Assembly: GCA_905220665.1 (NCBI GenBank)
Contig: CAJNAR010000179.1
Location: 1 to 64,000, forward strand
Length of the DNA: 64,000 bases
Reading direction: 5' to 3'
From: Albugo candida
Lineage: Eukaryota; Oomycota; Peronosporomycetes; Albuginales; Albuginaceae
Numbering within the stretch: position 1 is the stretch's first letter; each line of letters opens with the position of its first letter. Below are positions 1 to 13,850 of this stretch, one piece after another. Below the pieces are notes generated by a model, which saw nothing but the letters and a program-made list of their open reading frames with translations, had not been told where the DNA came from and did no database searches. The position numbers and the translations under genes are program-made.

Positions 1-3000
1 CAAAGCGTCAGGACAACTATGTAGAGAGTGATACATTCGTAAAGGGGCGATATCTGAAGTGCGTTTTTAGGGGTCGGTCTATATGAGACGATGGCTCAGT
101 GAATTGGTGATAAATCGATCTATTGACCGAAGTGAATGTAACTGACGTAGACATAGTATAGCTTTTGCGTTGTATAGAGATCAATGAGCTTCAGGCTTAG
201 TTGTCTTACACTTGAAAGATAAGGGGAATGACCGTGGCGGAAAGGAGAATTTCGACCTTTATTTTTGTTACAAATCAATAATTTGTATTGGCCTCGATTC
301 TGATATCTTTTCCATTCGTGGGTAAGATCGGTGCATATAAAAGAAAAATTAGCATGACGGACGACGATCAGACGCAATGAGTTGGAAGCATTACAAATAT
401 GACTTTCTCAGTATCGCTGACCACAGACGCGCTTTATTACAAAGTGTGTTCTCCAACAAAGGGTTTAATGGGCTATTTCTACTGATAGTGTACCGCTTCA
501 TGGCTTTTACAATGAAAGTCCTCAAGTTATGAAACGTGAAGATCTCTTCTCTTTGCCAACCTTCATCTCGAAATCCTCGGTTGATAAATTCTTCTTATTC
601 TTCGCAAAATACAGCTTTGCACTTGCAAGTTGCTGGAGAAAGATGAATAAGGTACCATTTGCCGGTTTATAGTCCTTCATATCTTGCATTTACTATTCAA
701 ATGCGTAGATGCAACAAGTCGACGACATGTATGCGCTATTCCAATATAGACACACTTTTCTAGAATAGCGGTATCAGCAATTGGGTACTGAAAGTGAAAG
801 ATAAAAAGAGTATGTGTCGGAAATTGACAAAATGTGACGAAGGCGTCATGTCCATGATTAACATTGACCATTGCAAGCTTCGACGAAGAGGTAAGAAAGG
901 CTCAGCTGAAGTTTGTTACTTTCACCAACCTCCAATCGTCACTAGTACTCGTGCGTCAGGTAAGTAGAATCCTATCAGCACACAGCACACAGCACGATGA
1001 AGTATTACACTCGAACCGAGCTCCCAGAACAGTATTAGCTTTTACGACGCGTTTAACGCTTTGAACCCGGACAAGCGACATAATGATTTTTACACGGTCG
1101 AATGAAGTGAGGAGACGGAACATTACCACACCGATGCATTATTCTTGCAACGATTTGAGAAGGCTACACGACTTCACGACAAACAATTCTTAATCAGTAG
1201 CTATGATCATGACTGTTCAAACAATCGGTTATATCCGTCGTGTGATCATCATTAAAGACTGCTGTACGACTTTTTTGTTTGTAGATGTCTATGACTCGAG
1301 CCATTGAAAGGCTCCACTAAGATCTGCAGCATATTTATCGCACGATACTTAACACAGTTTGAAGGGGCTAGCCACTGACCCTTCAAGCGCCTTCACTAAA
1401 TCCTTCAGCGATATACCCGCACCTTTAAATGCGATGTGAGCTTCAACTTAACGATCGCTGACCTTGATTAAGAGTTTTTGATGTTTGTTTTACCATTTGA
1501 AAAGGAATTCTAAGTAATGAAGGCGACCCTTCCTCAGCAGTTTTAGTCCAGTTTTTTCTCATGCGCACCGCATGCAGACGAAATATTGCATTGAACATTT
1601 AATTCGCAGACAACCCTGTTGGAATAATGAAATATCATGGGCGTGAGAAAGAGCCACTATGCAGCAATTTACTCTTCAAAAAATAAGGGCTGACCTTCCC
1701 TAACAAACGTGCTTTGCTGCAGCTGACCGACAAATTGAGCATATTAGTGCAAGGCGATTGCACCGCAAATCAAGGCAAACATCAGCTATAAATGCTTCTG
1801 ACAACGCGATGCGGACATTGGGCGACTTTACTAGAAATCGTAGACATACGTTCGAAGGCACTGAGTTCGTTGATTTGTCTCATTGAGCAATTGCTGAGAG
1901 AGGATACAGAAATGGACTTTGATCACATTTCTTTTCTTTATAGTATTCCAATTTCTATATCAAATATATGTAGGGACCAATGCGTAAAGTATTCTCCCAA
2001 GTGGGGATAGCTGGGGCGAACATCGTGGAACAAGCTCACTAGATATGTATGCAGAGTGATATGACCACGTTGCAGTCTGATAGAAATTGAGCTTCAGTGA
2101 TTTTCACCATGTGTGATCAGCACTCATATGCAAGCGTGTAGCTCATTTTGACTTCACACAACGAGCTCAGAATTACGAAAAAAACTCACTCATAGCTAAA
2201 TAAAGTTGACTCATGAGGCGTTTTACACGGCAACACTGGCTAGAGTATTCTGTCACAGCACTGTGGCAAAGCCACTCGTATAAAATAGCCACTGGTTTAC
2301 AATGCCAAAGTAAGACCAGATATAATTCGAATGCGTTACCTCCGTAAACATATTGGCACATCTTTGAAAAAGCATAGTGCAACAAATGGTTGCATATTGA
2401 AGCATCCCAATGTGCTATCGTAACTTCATTACAGCAATATGCAACCACAGGAGTTCACGCAACCCAGTGCCGTAGTCTATACTCTAATTCTATGGATTTG
2501 AAATTGTAGACAAGTTCAAGATTGTCAAGAACTTCAGCCCGCTTCAAGTTGAGTTGCAAAGAAAGAATGCGCGTTACTCCCATCTATCCGTTCGGAAGCT
2601 TCCTTCATTACGCACGGATACATACATATCTCTTCACAGTTTGAATACTGTATTTTCTCGAAAAATGTTATAACTTCCAGGATGTGACGGGCGGTATTTA
2701 TTTTTTAATTTTTTTTCTCACTTCGATTTTGGTCCAAAAAGCCCGCCCACATGCAAATTCATTCATGAAAACCACTTTTATTCGATAATATATCCTACTA
2801 GCTAATGCTCATGCGGGTATCGCCGATTTTTTGAGTCCTGATTATAACTAATTCGTTTTTCCATCAACTGAAATTGTGGTATCCTAAACAGATCACTCAG
2901 CTGTGATAAAGAAGCCACATTCGAATTCTTATAGACTTCGTCCCAAGAATAGATCATCAAGACACTTATTGGCTCCAGTACATTCCCAAAAGCCAAGTAA

Positions 3001-5130
3001 GCGACGCGGATACTGTAAAAAGATATGATCCGACCCTGCGCTATATTCAACTAACCACAAAAGCTAAATGCGAGCTGACCTTGGTTCGTTATGAAAGAAG
3101 TTATGAAATTACCTCTGATAAATGTCGTATATAGATGAGACAATTATATCCCTTGAAGTCGTAAGTTCCGACGAAGGTAAGGGTATCATTGATGGTTGAC
3201 CAATTTATTTGGCCATTTTGGTTATCATTTCCATCTATAATTTTCTTAGTCTCCGACAATACGGCACCAGAGCGCTGTACAACATCGAACCGCCATTCGG
3301 CAAAATCTGCGCGTTTGTTGCAGTCAACTGGATAACATAATTTTTTTTGCGAGCGAGCGGGAAGAAAACTCTCGGGTTCAATTTTCGAAGACTTCTATTC
3401 GCTGTTGCAGAAGTACGTTGCTCTTGCGTTTTTACCATAAAACCATTATAAATAATAAGCGACCGGTTCCCAGATTCACAACCTATACAGACCCATGCAA
3501 AAAAAAATGGATTTCTAGTCCTAGATTTCACCGTACAGTCAACGATCGCTCGATCCGCTAAATCCAGAACGTGAAATTTTATCGATACGTACGTCATCAT
3601 AAATGTTAGGAAACCTTCTAAGAGTATCGCCTGGTTGGGACCTTCTAGTCGTCAATATTCACCAACGATGTGGAAATGACACATTTCAGCTCTTATTCAT
3701 GTGCAAATATAGTAAATGCTGTGACCAATTATATCCTCAAAATTGGTGCACAAACTCATATATATATATCCTGAATAGGGCAAGTTGTGAAGAATCTATT
3801 GCCAATTCAACACGAATAACATAATAAGAAGAAGTGTCATAACAACATGTCAATGAGAGTCTTCGAATGGCTTTATACCATGTAAACCGGTGTAAATGTC
3901 ACAAGAAGGAGCACATCTTGAATCACCTTCAAAAGCGAACGCCGCGCTTCTCTGAGGTTTCCTTGAGCCGAACCCGTTAGACTATAGAGAAAATTCGCAC
4001 TCATATCAGGTAATGGAGTGTGATGCTTTTCATTTTTTTTATCCGTATGCGCAAAACCATGACAATGAAGCGTAGGATCATATGTCACATCAACTTCTCT
4101 CTCCAGAACGAGATGCTTAAAGACATCTCTCCTGAGAGAAAGTCATATTCTCCTACAACACACGGCTCATTGGAGCATAAATGCTCGTTTTACCTCGCGC
4201 AGTCAGGTCGAATTGATGAAAAAAAAAATTTTTTGATGTATCCTCAAATGCGAAAAACCAAAACTAACAATAAAGTGGGGCCAAAATTTCAATTGAAATT
4301 TATGGAAATGCTTTACAAAAGACATCAGACGTACATTTGACGCGAGATACTTACAGATCTTGAAGAATCATCTAGTATGTAATGCAACTCGTGGAGTTTC
4401 GCGGTTCAATTAATTTACCGAGAAACTCCGATGGAAGCCTTGACAAAGTGTCGCGTTCGTCCTCTCACATAAACGCATGTACTCTATTGCTTGTTGAACA
4501 CAGGGAGGCGTTATACCACAATTTAGCTTGTAGTAGCTGCTTCACGAAACGCAAGGTAGATCGTTCAGTTGGTGAAATTGCGCTAAACAAACAAATTCAT
4601 TCAAATTTTTCAATTTTTGTGCACATCATCGCTTGGCATCCAAATACTGAAAGGATCCCTTCGTGAGATAAGATGCGATCGTGTGGAGTAAGAAAGATCT
4701 CTGCATATACGTAAAGGCGACATATTGAAACTTTTTAGGATGGTGCATTCGAAATGTAGATGCTTACGCAAGATTGGAAGAGTATAATCGTACATTTCAT
4801 CATGTATGCAAATAGATATGTAAAATGTAGCTTGGATAGATGATATATGTCAGTGTGTAGCGTATAAAACTGAGCGAGTCCGTGTATCTGCTGTTTCATC
4901 ACTGGTCTTCCATCGCTTGTATATTTGATTTTTCATCAAATAAAACAAGCTGATAACGGTATCAATCATTTCAGAGATACGAGCTTGTTCAATGAGTATT
5001 GTGTTAATACAGCTTTGGCTTTTATGGTCCCTTACCCATTAGCACCCGACTGATTGCTATGCAAACTGATCAAATCCCAAAGCATGTTCGAAAATGCTAG
5101 GTACACTTGCATTGCTTCTTATGACATGCT
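1..5130. other. No gene recognised
   Basis: About 5 kb of AT-leaning sequence with only short open frames on both strands (the longest is 121 codons, at 3235-3600 on the minus strand). None has a domain, signal peptide or family resemblance that I recognise. Stop codons are frequent in all frames. I see no LTR, terminal inverted repeat or RNA gene here. It could hold very diverged relics or genes with many small exons, which I cannot rule out by eye. Confidence 0.5.
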
Positions 5131-5139
5131 CGGTACGGC

Positions 5140-5330
5140 CTAAATACGTTTTCCAGCAGGTCGTTCTTTGACGGTAATGCTTTATAATTTGCAAGCTAGT
5201 CTGTTGGACTCTAAGAACCCGATGATGACGCATGATGATGTTGAAAACACTCACTTACTCGTTGATACACCTGGTCATGTAGATTACACATCAATGAAGA
5301 GAGAAGAACGATCGAGATCTGATTGCACTA
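5140..5330 (+). pseudogene. Decayed fragment of a GUF1/LepA-like translation GTPase
   Basis: One frame from about 5168 contains LLVDTPGHVDYTS, which matches the G3 (DxPGH) switch-II region of translational GTPases. Just upstream, TVMLYNLQ resembles the stretch that precedes this motif in the GUF1/LepA (EF4) family, a mitochondrial or organellar elongation factor. The expected G1 (GHIDHGKS-type) motif is not in frame upstream, and after the motif the conserved region is replaced by unrelated residues and a stop at about 5374. The fragment covers under 70 residues of a protein that is normally about 600 or more, so I read it as a relic. EF-G/EF2 relatives share the motif, so the subfamily is uncertain. 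Confidence 0.4.
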
Positions 5331-5374
5331 TTAAATGTAAGCGTGCAGTGTATAAGTTGTGTCCGGATATATAA

Positions 5375-8300
5375 TAACGGAGTATATAACGCATTCAATT
5401 TCGAACAAGGTGGTACCGCTGTATTGATAATAGGAAAAATTCCCAGTGAACAAAGAACTCGCATTTTCTGGCTCAAGTCGTATCCCTTCAACACATACAA
5501 AATTTCCTTACGAGGCCGCTTGAGTTGCAAAGCGCGCTAAGAATAGTCTGTCTAACAGCGCATCGCTGACCATCCACTATCGCATCAAGGATTCTGAAAA
5601 GTGTTAGTCAGGACAGCATACGCTTAATGCAATAGGCTTACAACGGCTTAAGTACAAGCACATGTTACACGGATAAGATTATGTAATGACGCTTCGATCA
5701 AAATGCATATTAATTCTCTGCAAAAAAATCGAATACAGCCTTACTACTGTATTATATCGATATATCTTTCTCCCCTATAACCACGCAAAGGACGCATCAG
5801 ATTTATACAGGGTGCGAATGCAGCGACTTAAAATCAGTGGATTGTTATCAGAGAGTAATAATCGTGATGCTACCTTTCTAACGCTCCTGCTCCATGAATT
5901 GAAATAGGGTCAGCGAGTTGAACCTCTCAGCAGGTTAATATTTACAGAATCTCCGTTCGAGTATTTCACAAAATCATCGAACATTCTCGTAGTAACATAC
6001 TGTATTCACACCGATGCTAACACGATAACTCGAATCCTGCGTGCTTCTGGATTTTTTGTATTCGAACTGAATCTTCCTATATGACTTGCTTTGACGTATA
6101 GCTTCAGGTTGGCTGCATCGATATTGTGGAGATCCAAGTGAGTTGGATGAATAAATAACCAGCGTTTCGCCACAGGACCATGCGAAGCATAACTATTTGA
6201 TTACTAGACAACCCGCATGTACACGGGAACCGACATTTTCTTGAAGTCTGTCATTTATTTACTCCTGCAATCTAGAATCTTCGTAAACGATGTGGCTCTG
6301 ATGCATATGTTAATATAGGAGCCGACAAGAAGGCGGAAGTATCCTATGTGCCGCTATGTCTTATAAGCATACTCACCTGAACATTATGCTATTGAGAAAA
6401 GCGAGCTTATTCGTCTCTCAAGGATCAAGTTTTGTATGCCAAATAAGCGAGCAGAAGCATGAAAGCGACAACTTTGCAATAAGAGCCAGCGTTATCTTTT
6501 TGCAAGATCCAAATGAAATCGTCTGTTTTGCTCGAGGAGACGGAGGTTAGTTTTCTCTCAGTTATTTATGAATTACTATACTATTCTAGAGAAACGTTTC
6601 GCGAGTTATTGTAGAGCACCATTGCTTGTGCGAAAAAGTGTCATTTTATGAGAAAATAAAATTATGTTTTTGAAATGTTGACTTTCATGTCGTGTCCGTG
6701 AAATGTTTCGACGCATTATATCCACGGAAGATCGTCCAGTTGGTTATATCGCCATTAAATTGTTCCGATGAAGTCTCGTGTATAATCAAAATATAACCTC
6801 AGATAACAGGCCTTTGACAAGACTGACCGAGCGATACGTGTGATGTCTCGAAATTTCGCGGAACGAACGGTCATATAATTGTTACTTGAAACACGAATAG
6901 TAATGGCACATTTCTTGCTAGAACCAATTACATCATTTGTTTGTAGAAAGAAGAATCAAGATGAATTCCTCTAGCATCAATAAATCGTTGTTGACTGTTT
7001 TTAATCGAAAGATCAGACGACGACCATTCCACGTAGCCCTTGTATCTCAGTATGTGATGTCGTGCAAACTAATTTCGATATAACATCTATTCACATTGTA
7101 AAATCATACAGTGTTAGACATGTCCTCTCCCTACATTGACTATATGTTGCATTTTTTTATAATCCATCGCTCGCGGTTATTAAACGTATAGTCGTACAAT
7201 TCGGCAAAAATTTCCATATAAGTTCAAAAATCCCCGAGTTGTTTGTAAACATGTTTACCGAACATCTAGCTGTGCAAATTCGCAGAATTGACTTTATAAG
7301 CGTATACTAGTAAATGCGTCTCTTTGATCGTGTAATGTTTTGTTTGACAGAAAATCAATGCAGATGCAATTAATGGAATAATAGAAAAGCTTCCTTTTTC
7401 AAAAAATACATGTGTTCTGGGTCTTCCGCATATTTCATTTGAAAGTGTTTGTTATAGTATGATACCAATATTGTTGACTTCGTTGGCCTCTACGCTATCT
7501 TCAGCAATAATTAATGTGGGTGATCTCTCTATCCCTTAATGGGTGGAAAATAGCATCCTGGTTTAGCATATAAAATCCATGAATCAAATAATCTAAATTG
7601 GAAATTGCAATAAAATAATGTTTAATGCAGAGATCTTTCTACGGATTCTATGCATGAGATATAAAGCAAGAAAAAATCCAACAAAACAATTCTGTCGGAA
7701 AATTCATCCATATTCGAAATACATCACGCCTGAGAGGTTCTTACGAAAGAAGCAGGTAGTTGAAACCGAACAGGAGAAAGATGTACTAGGGAAATCAAAC
7801 TAAGTCATCATTTCAGAGTAGGTCAAGTGTAAAAGCAGTAACCAAAAATCTTCTTTTACCAATGTTCGCATCGTCCCTAACAATTTATGAACGAGAACAT
7901 GCGAACTTTGCAACGCGGTCCTCAAGCGTTCTCGTTATCTTGTATGAAGTTTTTTCTGAGATGCTGTCAGTTAATTCACTCCTGACCAAGTCCCCTCTAT
8001 CAATATTGTGTCAGGCAATAATAGATTGCAGCACCTAGGGTCACGAGGCAATATGCATGGTCAACGACTGAGCACTGTGTAGCACTGTCAGAAAAATCTA
8101 ATATAAGCGAACGAACTACTCATTTCGTGCATCAAGGTGTGATAATAGTTCTAATCTAGAATTCAAGTATAAAAGCCTGAGATCAGTAAATGTTGGTAAA
8201 GTAGTAGGAAGTTTTGCGAGATATACCCACCAGCTTTCTTTAGATACTTGTAAATTTCTATTATAGAAAAAACAGAATCTACAATACGCGTAAGTAGCTG

Positions 8301-10128
8301 CGCTAGAAAGTATTGCAAAGTTAAACACCTGTTGAGGCTCTTTTGCGAGAGCTGCTAATATATATATATATATATATAGAATTGGATAAGGGGAGCTATC
8401 GAATGATTTTTTATTACATTGATTTAATGCAAATGTACAGTCTATTCAACCCCTTCATCAGCGACCGCTTGATATAAAAATTGAATGCACTTGTGAGCAA
8501 ACAAATATGAGTCTGGGTACAAGAAGTGCAAATGATACATTGCACATTACATAATCTATCTGCATTTCAGTGTATGCTTGCATATACAATAGTCCCTTGC
8601 CTACACATAATGCGTATTGCGAAAGCAACATAGCAATTACAGCAACCGGCTAACCTTATATTCGTCTGGCTTGAGACCAGTTAACTTTTTTAAAATGCCC
8701 ATCAAGATGAAGTCATGCACCTGATTTACCTCAATTGTTTTCCGAGAGAAGGTAGTGATCTGTCTGCCTAGCCAGACAAAATCTGTCTTGTCCTGCAGAC
8801 CATCCGCCACATTAGCTTGAACAATGTTGTGACACAACGAGGTTCCATACCATTGATGGGGTAATATGACCAGCATTCGAATCGACAAGCTGAACGTATT
8901 GAAATTAGCAATGGCTTCGCAATATAACATTTAAAAGCTTATAAAAATGGGAAGTAAGCTATTTTTCGAACTGATGGGTGCAGAAACATCGATTATGCGC
9001 AGGCGCGTGCGATTCCAGATTACATTCTATGCAGCTTGATTATAGCAACCACCATGGTTCACTCTGACGATGACATAACATTGTGGTATAAACACGTCTT
9101 GAACACTGTAATAAAAAAGTGGAGGAAAATGGAAGGGAATAAAATTCAAGCTATCATTCACATTTTGCTTTAAATGAAACATGTCCAGTCGTCTTTTCAT
9201 CTCTCATCTCAAATTACCTCCAAATAATCGATAAAGTATACGAGGAAGTAAGAAGAAAGGGTGTCGATGCACCATCATCTTCAACTACTTGACTAGGCAC
9301 ACATAACAGGATTTGGAAAGATACAAAAAAAAAGTTGCGGTGATAAGAGTACACAGTGATCTCAGACTGATGTGATTAAGAATCGTCATAGAAAGAACGA
9401 AATAGGCACGGTAAGAATATCTCCGAGACAATATCACATTACAGAAGCGTAGAGGGTGTCTATTAGAGTGGTGGAGACCTGATTTTTGATAGCAAATGCT
9501 CACAAGAGAGACCTGTAATATTTGATAGTATGTCACTTGACTATTTGTATAATTTGGAGTCATCGAGTATCAAATCTACAAAATGCTGATTTTTTTCTCA
9601 GCTCCTCCTACTTGCTATATGCCTTAATGTTTTCTTAGAATGTCTTCGTACACTATCAGAAAAGCGCTCGAATCACTGCAAAGTTACTCGTATGATCAGC
9701 TCTCCATGATTTGAATGCATTGCATGCGGAAGGACTTTAAACAAGGCACCGTCCAAGCTCCATCCATTAAATTGTACTATATATGTAATTAGGTTGATAG
9801 CCGCGAATCGCTTTAGAAAACCTTCCACTATCCATAATGAACTCTTTAATAGAGGTAGATGCATATTTTTATTAGGTTGGGCGAGTTAACGCAAGAAACA
9901 ACTACGTCAACAATACAATCGTACGTTTTACCGCTACATCGTTTTTCCAAGTCCGCTTCTACGTAGTCCTAGTCAGCGTTTGATCGTTGGATCGAAATAA
10001 TCACGCTTCATACTTTCATTCGATTTTTAGAACGACGCTGCCAAAAGACCTCCAGCTTGCTTTTGCATCCAACAATTTAGTCGAGCCGAGGGGGTCACAA
10101 CTCATTATCAAATTTATCCTCCGATTTA
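5375..10128. other. No gene recognised
   Basis: Nearly 5 kb without a convincing gene. Short frames occur on both strands (for example 97 codons at 8637-8930 minus and 92 codons at 9285-9563 minus), but none shows a recognisable motif. The only distinct structure is an AT dinucleotide run near 8.36 kb. The stretch just before 10.1 kb presumably holds the promoter of the secreted protein gene that follows; I see no clear motif in it. Confidence 0.5.
8358..8378. repeat. (AT)n microsatellite
   Basis: A perfect run of about ten AT dinucleotides in the gene-poor left part. No function suggested. Confidence 0.9.
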
Positions 10129-11055
10129 ATGCTCTTTTTAATAGTACAAATTTGGCTTTTCGCACTACACTCTACAAATGGAGCCATCGACGAATTCCCT
10201 CTCGTTGTATATCATACTGAAGAATCAAGAGAATTGAGTATTCAGATACTGGTTGTACAAACAACTCGGTCGCTCAGAAAGTGGGAAACCCCCAACTTTT
10301 TCGGAAAGGACGATACGCCCACCTTTTTTGGAGTGGAGAGGGCAGAAGTAGATTTTATCCAATCAAAAATTCGCGATGTTATCAACCAACGTGTTGGCGT
10401 TGATGCTTTTGTTTCAAACCTAGAGGAACGGATCAACAAGTACAATTTCGAGCTCAGACGGTTCAGGTATGATCTGATCAATAAATACAGTACAGAAACT
10501 GAACAAAATGGTCATCTATACAAGTTCAGATGGGACCATGCTCACCACCAACCAAGTTTGATAAGATTGACAAAATTATTTTATCCTGAGCTCACTAGCT
10601 ATCATGTTTGTCAATTTGACGGGAAGTCACTGGATCGTTCTATGGTTTGTGCGGAAGCTACATTCAAATCAGTACAAGAGACTCAACAAGTGCAATTCAA
10701 TCACGCATATCTTTCAATCTTTCTCCCGTCATGGGCTCATGATGCTCTCATAGCTGCATTAATGAAAGAAGCACCAAATTTGAAATTTGATGACCTCAAT
10801 GGCTTTGATTGCGATGATATCAAATATTTTAAACTTCCGACATATGAATTCAAATTTCAAGGAAACTCAAATATTTATCGACTAACACATGCCAATTACT
10901 TCAAGGAATCTATTCTACCCAAGGATAGATGCTTCTTGGCAGTGCAAAAATCCGAAAGAAACAATCTATGGTCACTTGGTGGTCAATTTATCAAAACTTA
11001 CGAAACCGTGCTCTGGACGTCATCAGAAGAGAAAATTTACCTGAATATCATTTAG
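10129..11055 (+). CDS. Secreted protein with a degenerate aspartic-protease-like C-terminus
   Basis: A 308-residue intronless ORF starting at an ATG. Residues 1-19 (MLFLIVQIWLFALHSTNGA) form a good signal peptide, so the product is probably secreted. The last 75 or so residues resemble the end of pepsin-family (A1) proteases: a LPTYEFKFQG strand like the LPTITF segment, a CFLAVQ strand, then LWSLGGQFIKTYETVLW, which lines up with the WILGDVFLRxYYTVFD closing motif. I find neither of the two catalytic DTG/DSG triplets. Where the second would fall (about residue 200) the protein reads FNHAYLSIFLP, so it should be inactive. The first lobe is not recognisable. A non-catalytic relative of a secreted protease, perhaps an effector or inhibitor-like protein, is my inference. 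It is the only well-supported gene in the first 30 kb and sits beside the transposon block. Confidence 0.7.
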   Translation: MLFLIVQIWLFALHSTNGAIDEFPLVVYHTEESRELSIQILVVQTTRSLRKWETPNFFGKDDTPTFFGVERAEVDFIQSKIRDVINQRVGVDAFVSNLEERINKYNFELRRFRYDLINKYSTETEQNGHLYKFRWDHAHHQPSLIRLTKLFYPELTSYHVCQFDGKSLDRSMVCAEATFKSVQETQQVQFNHAYLSIFLPSWAHDALIAALMKEAPNLKFDDLNGFDCDDIKYFKLPTYEFKFQGNSNIYRLTHANYFKESILPKDRCFLAVQKSERNNLWSLGGQFIKTYETVLWTSSEEKIYLNII

Positions 11056-13850
11056 AATGTGACATTGATAGCTCCCCATATTTTAGCGACTCGCTATAAT
11101 TAAGCTCTTCCTTTGCATCTTGTTTCTCATTGCATGGTAGGGAATACTAATTTTGTCGCATCATTCGACTGACTAATGCGATACTAATTAGCGCCTCCCC
11201 ACTCCGACCACAAGCTCACTTTTGTAAGCTAGATAAAAACGGTCTAGAGAGATGGGTATTCAAAAGCAATAATGGATCGCAACTCAAATACGTTTGCTTG
11301 TATTGAACCGAAATAATTCTAAGGCTCTGTCAGGCTCGCGATCTTCCCGGTATTCTTTCTGTTGCGTTCAATGACTACAGCTTTCTTGATCCAGAAGGAC
11401 AAATTCTGTATTATTGTCGATGACTATTGTGGCTCTCATCTCATCTATTCACTAGCGCATACTGTCGGGAGTACGATGGCTTTTCGATCACTTGGCTTGA
11501 CTTCTCCTACAAATATAAGTACTGCGTTGTTAGTCGTACTCTCTATCTACGCAAGTATTCTATATCCCGGAAGAACGTTGCAAAGATGGAAGATTGCGCC
11601 TGAAACTTGTAGACTTGTAGTGGTTGATTCATTATCGAGATAAATTTGAGACAATTGTATTTAGAAGTTATCTATAGTTGTGAACTCTTCTATCCGAATT
11701 TCCCCATGTTTTTTAGAAAATCTTTTAAAAACCCGTTCTTCACCTAATCTTCTTTGATAGCCTTGCCACTTATTAACATTTATGAGACAAGGTCTTCCTA
11801 GCCGCGTGACAATTAGCCATATTCCAGCACATGAATTCAAATATATTGGACTAAAGCAGAAATATATATGTGGATGAGCTCTTCTTCATTTCTGCTACAA
11901 ATCAATGTTGCCGAGACGACAAGAAAATCTTGATCATGACGGTAAGTTGGAGGCGCAGAATATCCGCTACTGAGTGATGATAACACAACTGAAGAGAATC
12001 GACATGGTATGAGTATACTAAAATACGCTTTCCACGCCCGCTCTATAAGCTCAATGGAACCAAATAAGAAAATTTCGTTGCGGAAAAAAAAAGAGTATGG
12101 CCCGTCCTTTCGTTCTGAATGAGCTTACGCAGAGACTGTCAAAACATTTCTAAGCCCTTCTAAAGCTTTCACATCATTGCGATTGGAGTCATAAACTTAT
12201 TCGTTTAAGCGCCCAATGCAAATTCTACATGCTGCGTCTGAGGTATGATCCAACTGAAAGACAAGAGTTGAATGGCTGACAGAGTTGCTGTAAGGGATTC
12301 GATTTTTTTTTGGGTAAAAGTTCAATCATTCTACCCATTTCATGCAAGCTGTCGAAACAAACGCAATAGTGCCAGGAGATATAGTAAGGACACTCTTTAT
12401 ATGAAAGAATATGGTGATATCATAATGATAGGAGGAAAAACGAAAGATGACCCAATCGATCAAATCCCAGAATGATCTAGCATTTAAGCCCATTTACCTC
12501 ACGATACATCATTAATGTATCATTGAACTAAAGTGTTGAATGATTTAAATTTTTTGAAATATGCGTCCAATACGGTAATCAATCAATGGAAGACAGCGAA
12601 CGCTTCTCAACCTTCTCGAACCTTTTCTATAAAAGTATGCGATTTTTTGCTTTCTTATGTCACATGCAAATGTACTGGAAGTCACAATACTTGCGAGTCG
12701 GACGAAGAGATGATTATTGACGTGAAAGAATCCGAGGATTCATCGTACTCCTTTTGAAAACACATTATGTAATTGCTGAACGAACAGAAAAATGGTTTTA
12801 TGAAACTGGTCATGATCGAGGACCATCACGTTCGATTGATTCGGCGAATTCGTCAAAGGATGTCAACGGTCGCTTATCAATTACCAATCCAATTTGCTCG
12901 AAACGGGCAATGCTGACAATTTACTCAATTCGTACTCAAATAGTGGGGGAGTGAATTCCCAACGAAATTCACAGCTGCACCAAATCTTCTTTCCGAATGT
13001 CACTGAAACTTGTTAAGTGCTACCAGACTAAGATGGGACTTCTCTTCCCCTAAATTCTGTAATCGGCGCAGAATACGGCCGATGTGAAGGAAAGAGAAAC
13101 AGTCGAGAAGATTTCTTACGGAACTCAAGTTCGGGAATTAACATTCCTTCTCTTTTTTTCTTGGGTCGACACGGAGAAGAATATGAAAGAGATGCGAAAA
13201 TTGAACTTGTTTCCTGTCTCGCACTCACATATGAATACTCACATTTGATTAGAATCATGTGGCTGGAGTAGAAAAATCTTAATTTTCCGGAAAAGTTTTG
13301 AATTGCAAGCGTATTTCACGCTAGTTCCACCTTCTTATGGTCCTCATGATGCGATAGTGATATTCTCGTCACGCAATGCACTTTGCACTATCAACAGACA
13401 CGACACCGTAAACTATCAAACATTGAGGCTATTCCATTCTAAAAATGACTTTTTTACGCAAATAGACCCCTATCAAGTTCAATTGAAGCCAATCAGGCTA
13501 TTAATTATTCTAATTGCCGACATTACCTACCAACACAGAAGGCTCTCACCATCATCGAATATCACTATCCAACTCATTATGGGGTTTAAAATAATTGCTT
13601 TTCTCATAAGCGGGTCTATAACCGATGGATGAAGACGATAATGCAATCAGTAGGAAAATTAGAGGGTTTAAGGAAGTATCAGCAAGGGCCCTTGCTCAAG
13701 TTTCATATCCTTTTGATTCTTTTGCCACACGAAAGTCCTCACATGCTATAATTTGACTATACTTCGCTCAGGGCCTTGATCCTACCTGACAAATATCGAG
13801 GTGCTTGTACTATCCGTTGAGTCGTTCGTCTACATAATAAAGCAACAATT
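11056..13850. other. No gene recognised
   Basis: About 2.8 kb between the secreted protein gene and the copia element. There are small open frames (93 codons at 11362-11643; consecutive short frames at 12272-12954; 109 codons at 13303-13632 lacking an ATG), none recognisable. They do not join into one coding model by any short GT-AG intron that I could see. Confidence 0.5.

Noticed and set aside
2687..2750. Possible hairpin with GGGCGG and CCGCCC arms
   Set aside because: Only about six pairs with a long T-rich loop; too weak to call a structured RNA or terminator.
3235..3600. 121-codon minus-strand ORF
   Set aside because: Longest frame in the first 10 kb, but no signal peptide, domain or protein-like pattern was seen. 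Its length is compatible with chance.
8637..8930. 97-codon minus-strand ORF
   Set aside because: The composition is plausible but nothing recognisable; isolated, with no supporting exon nearby.
12272..12954. Three successive short plus-strand frames that might be one gene
   Set aside because: No short GT-AG intron joins them in frame with a recognisable product, and no family resemblance appears.
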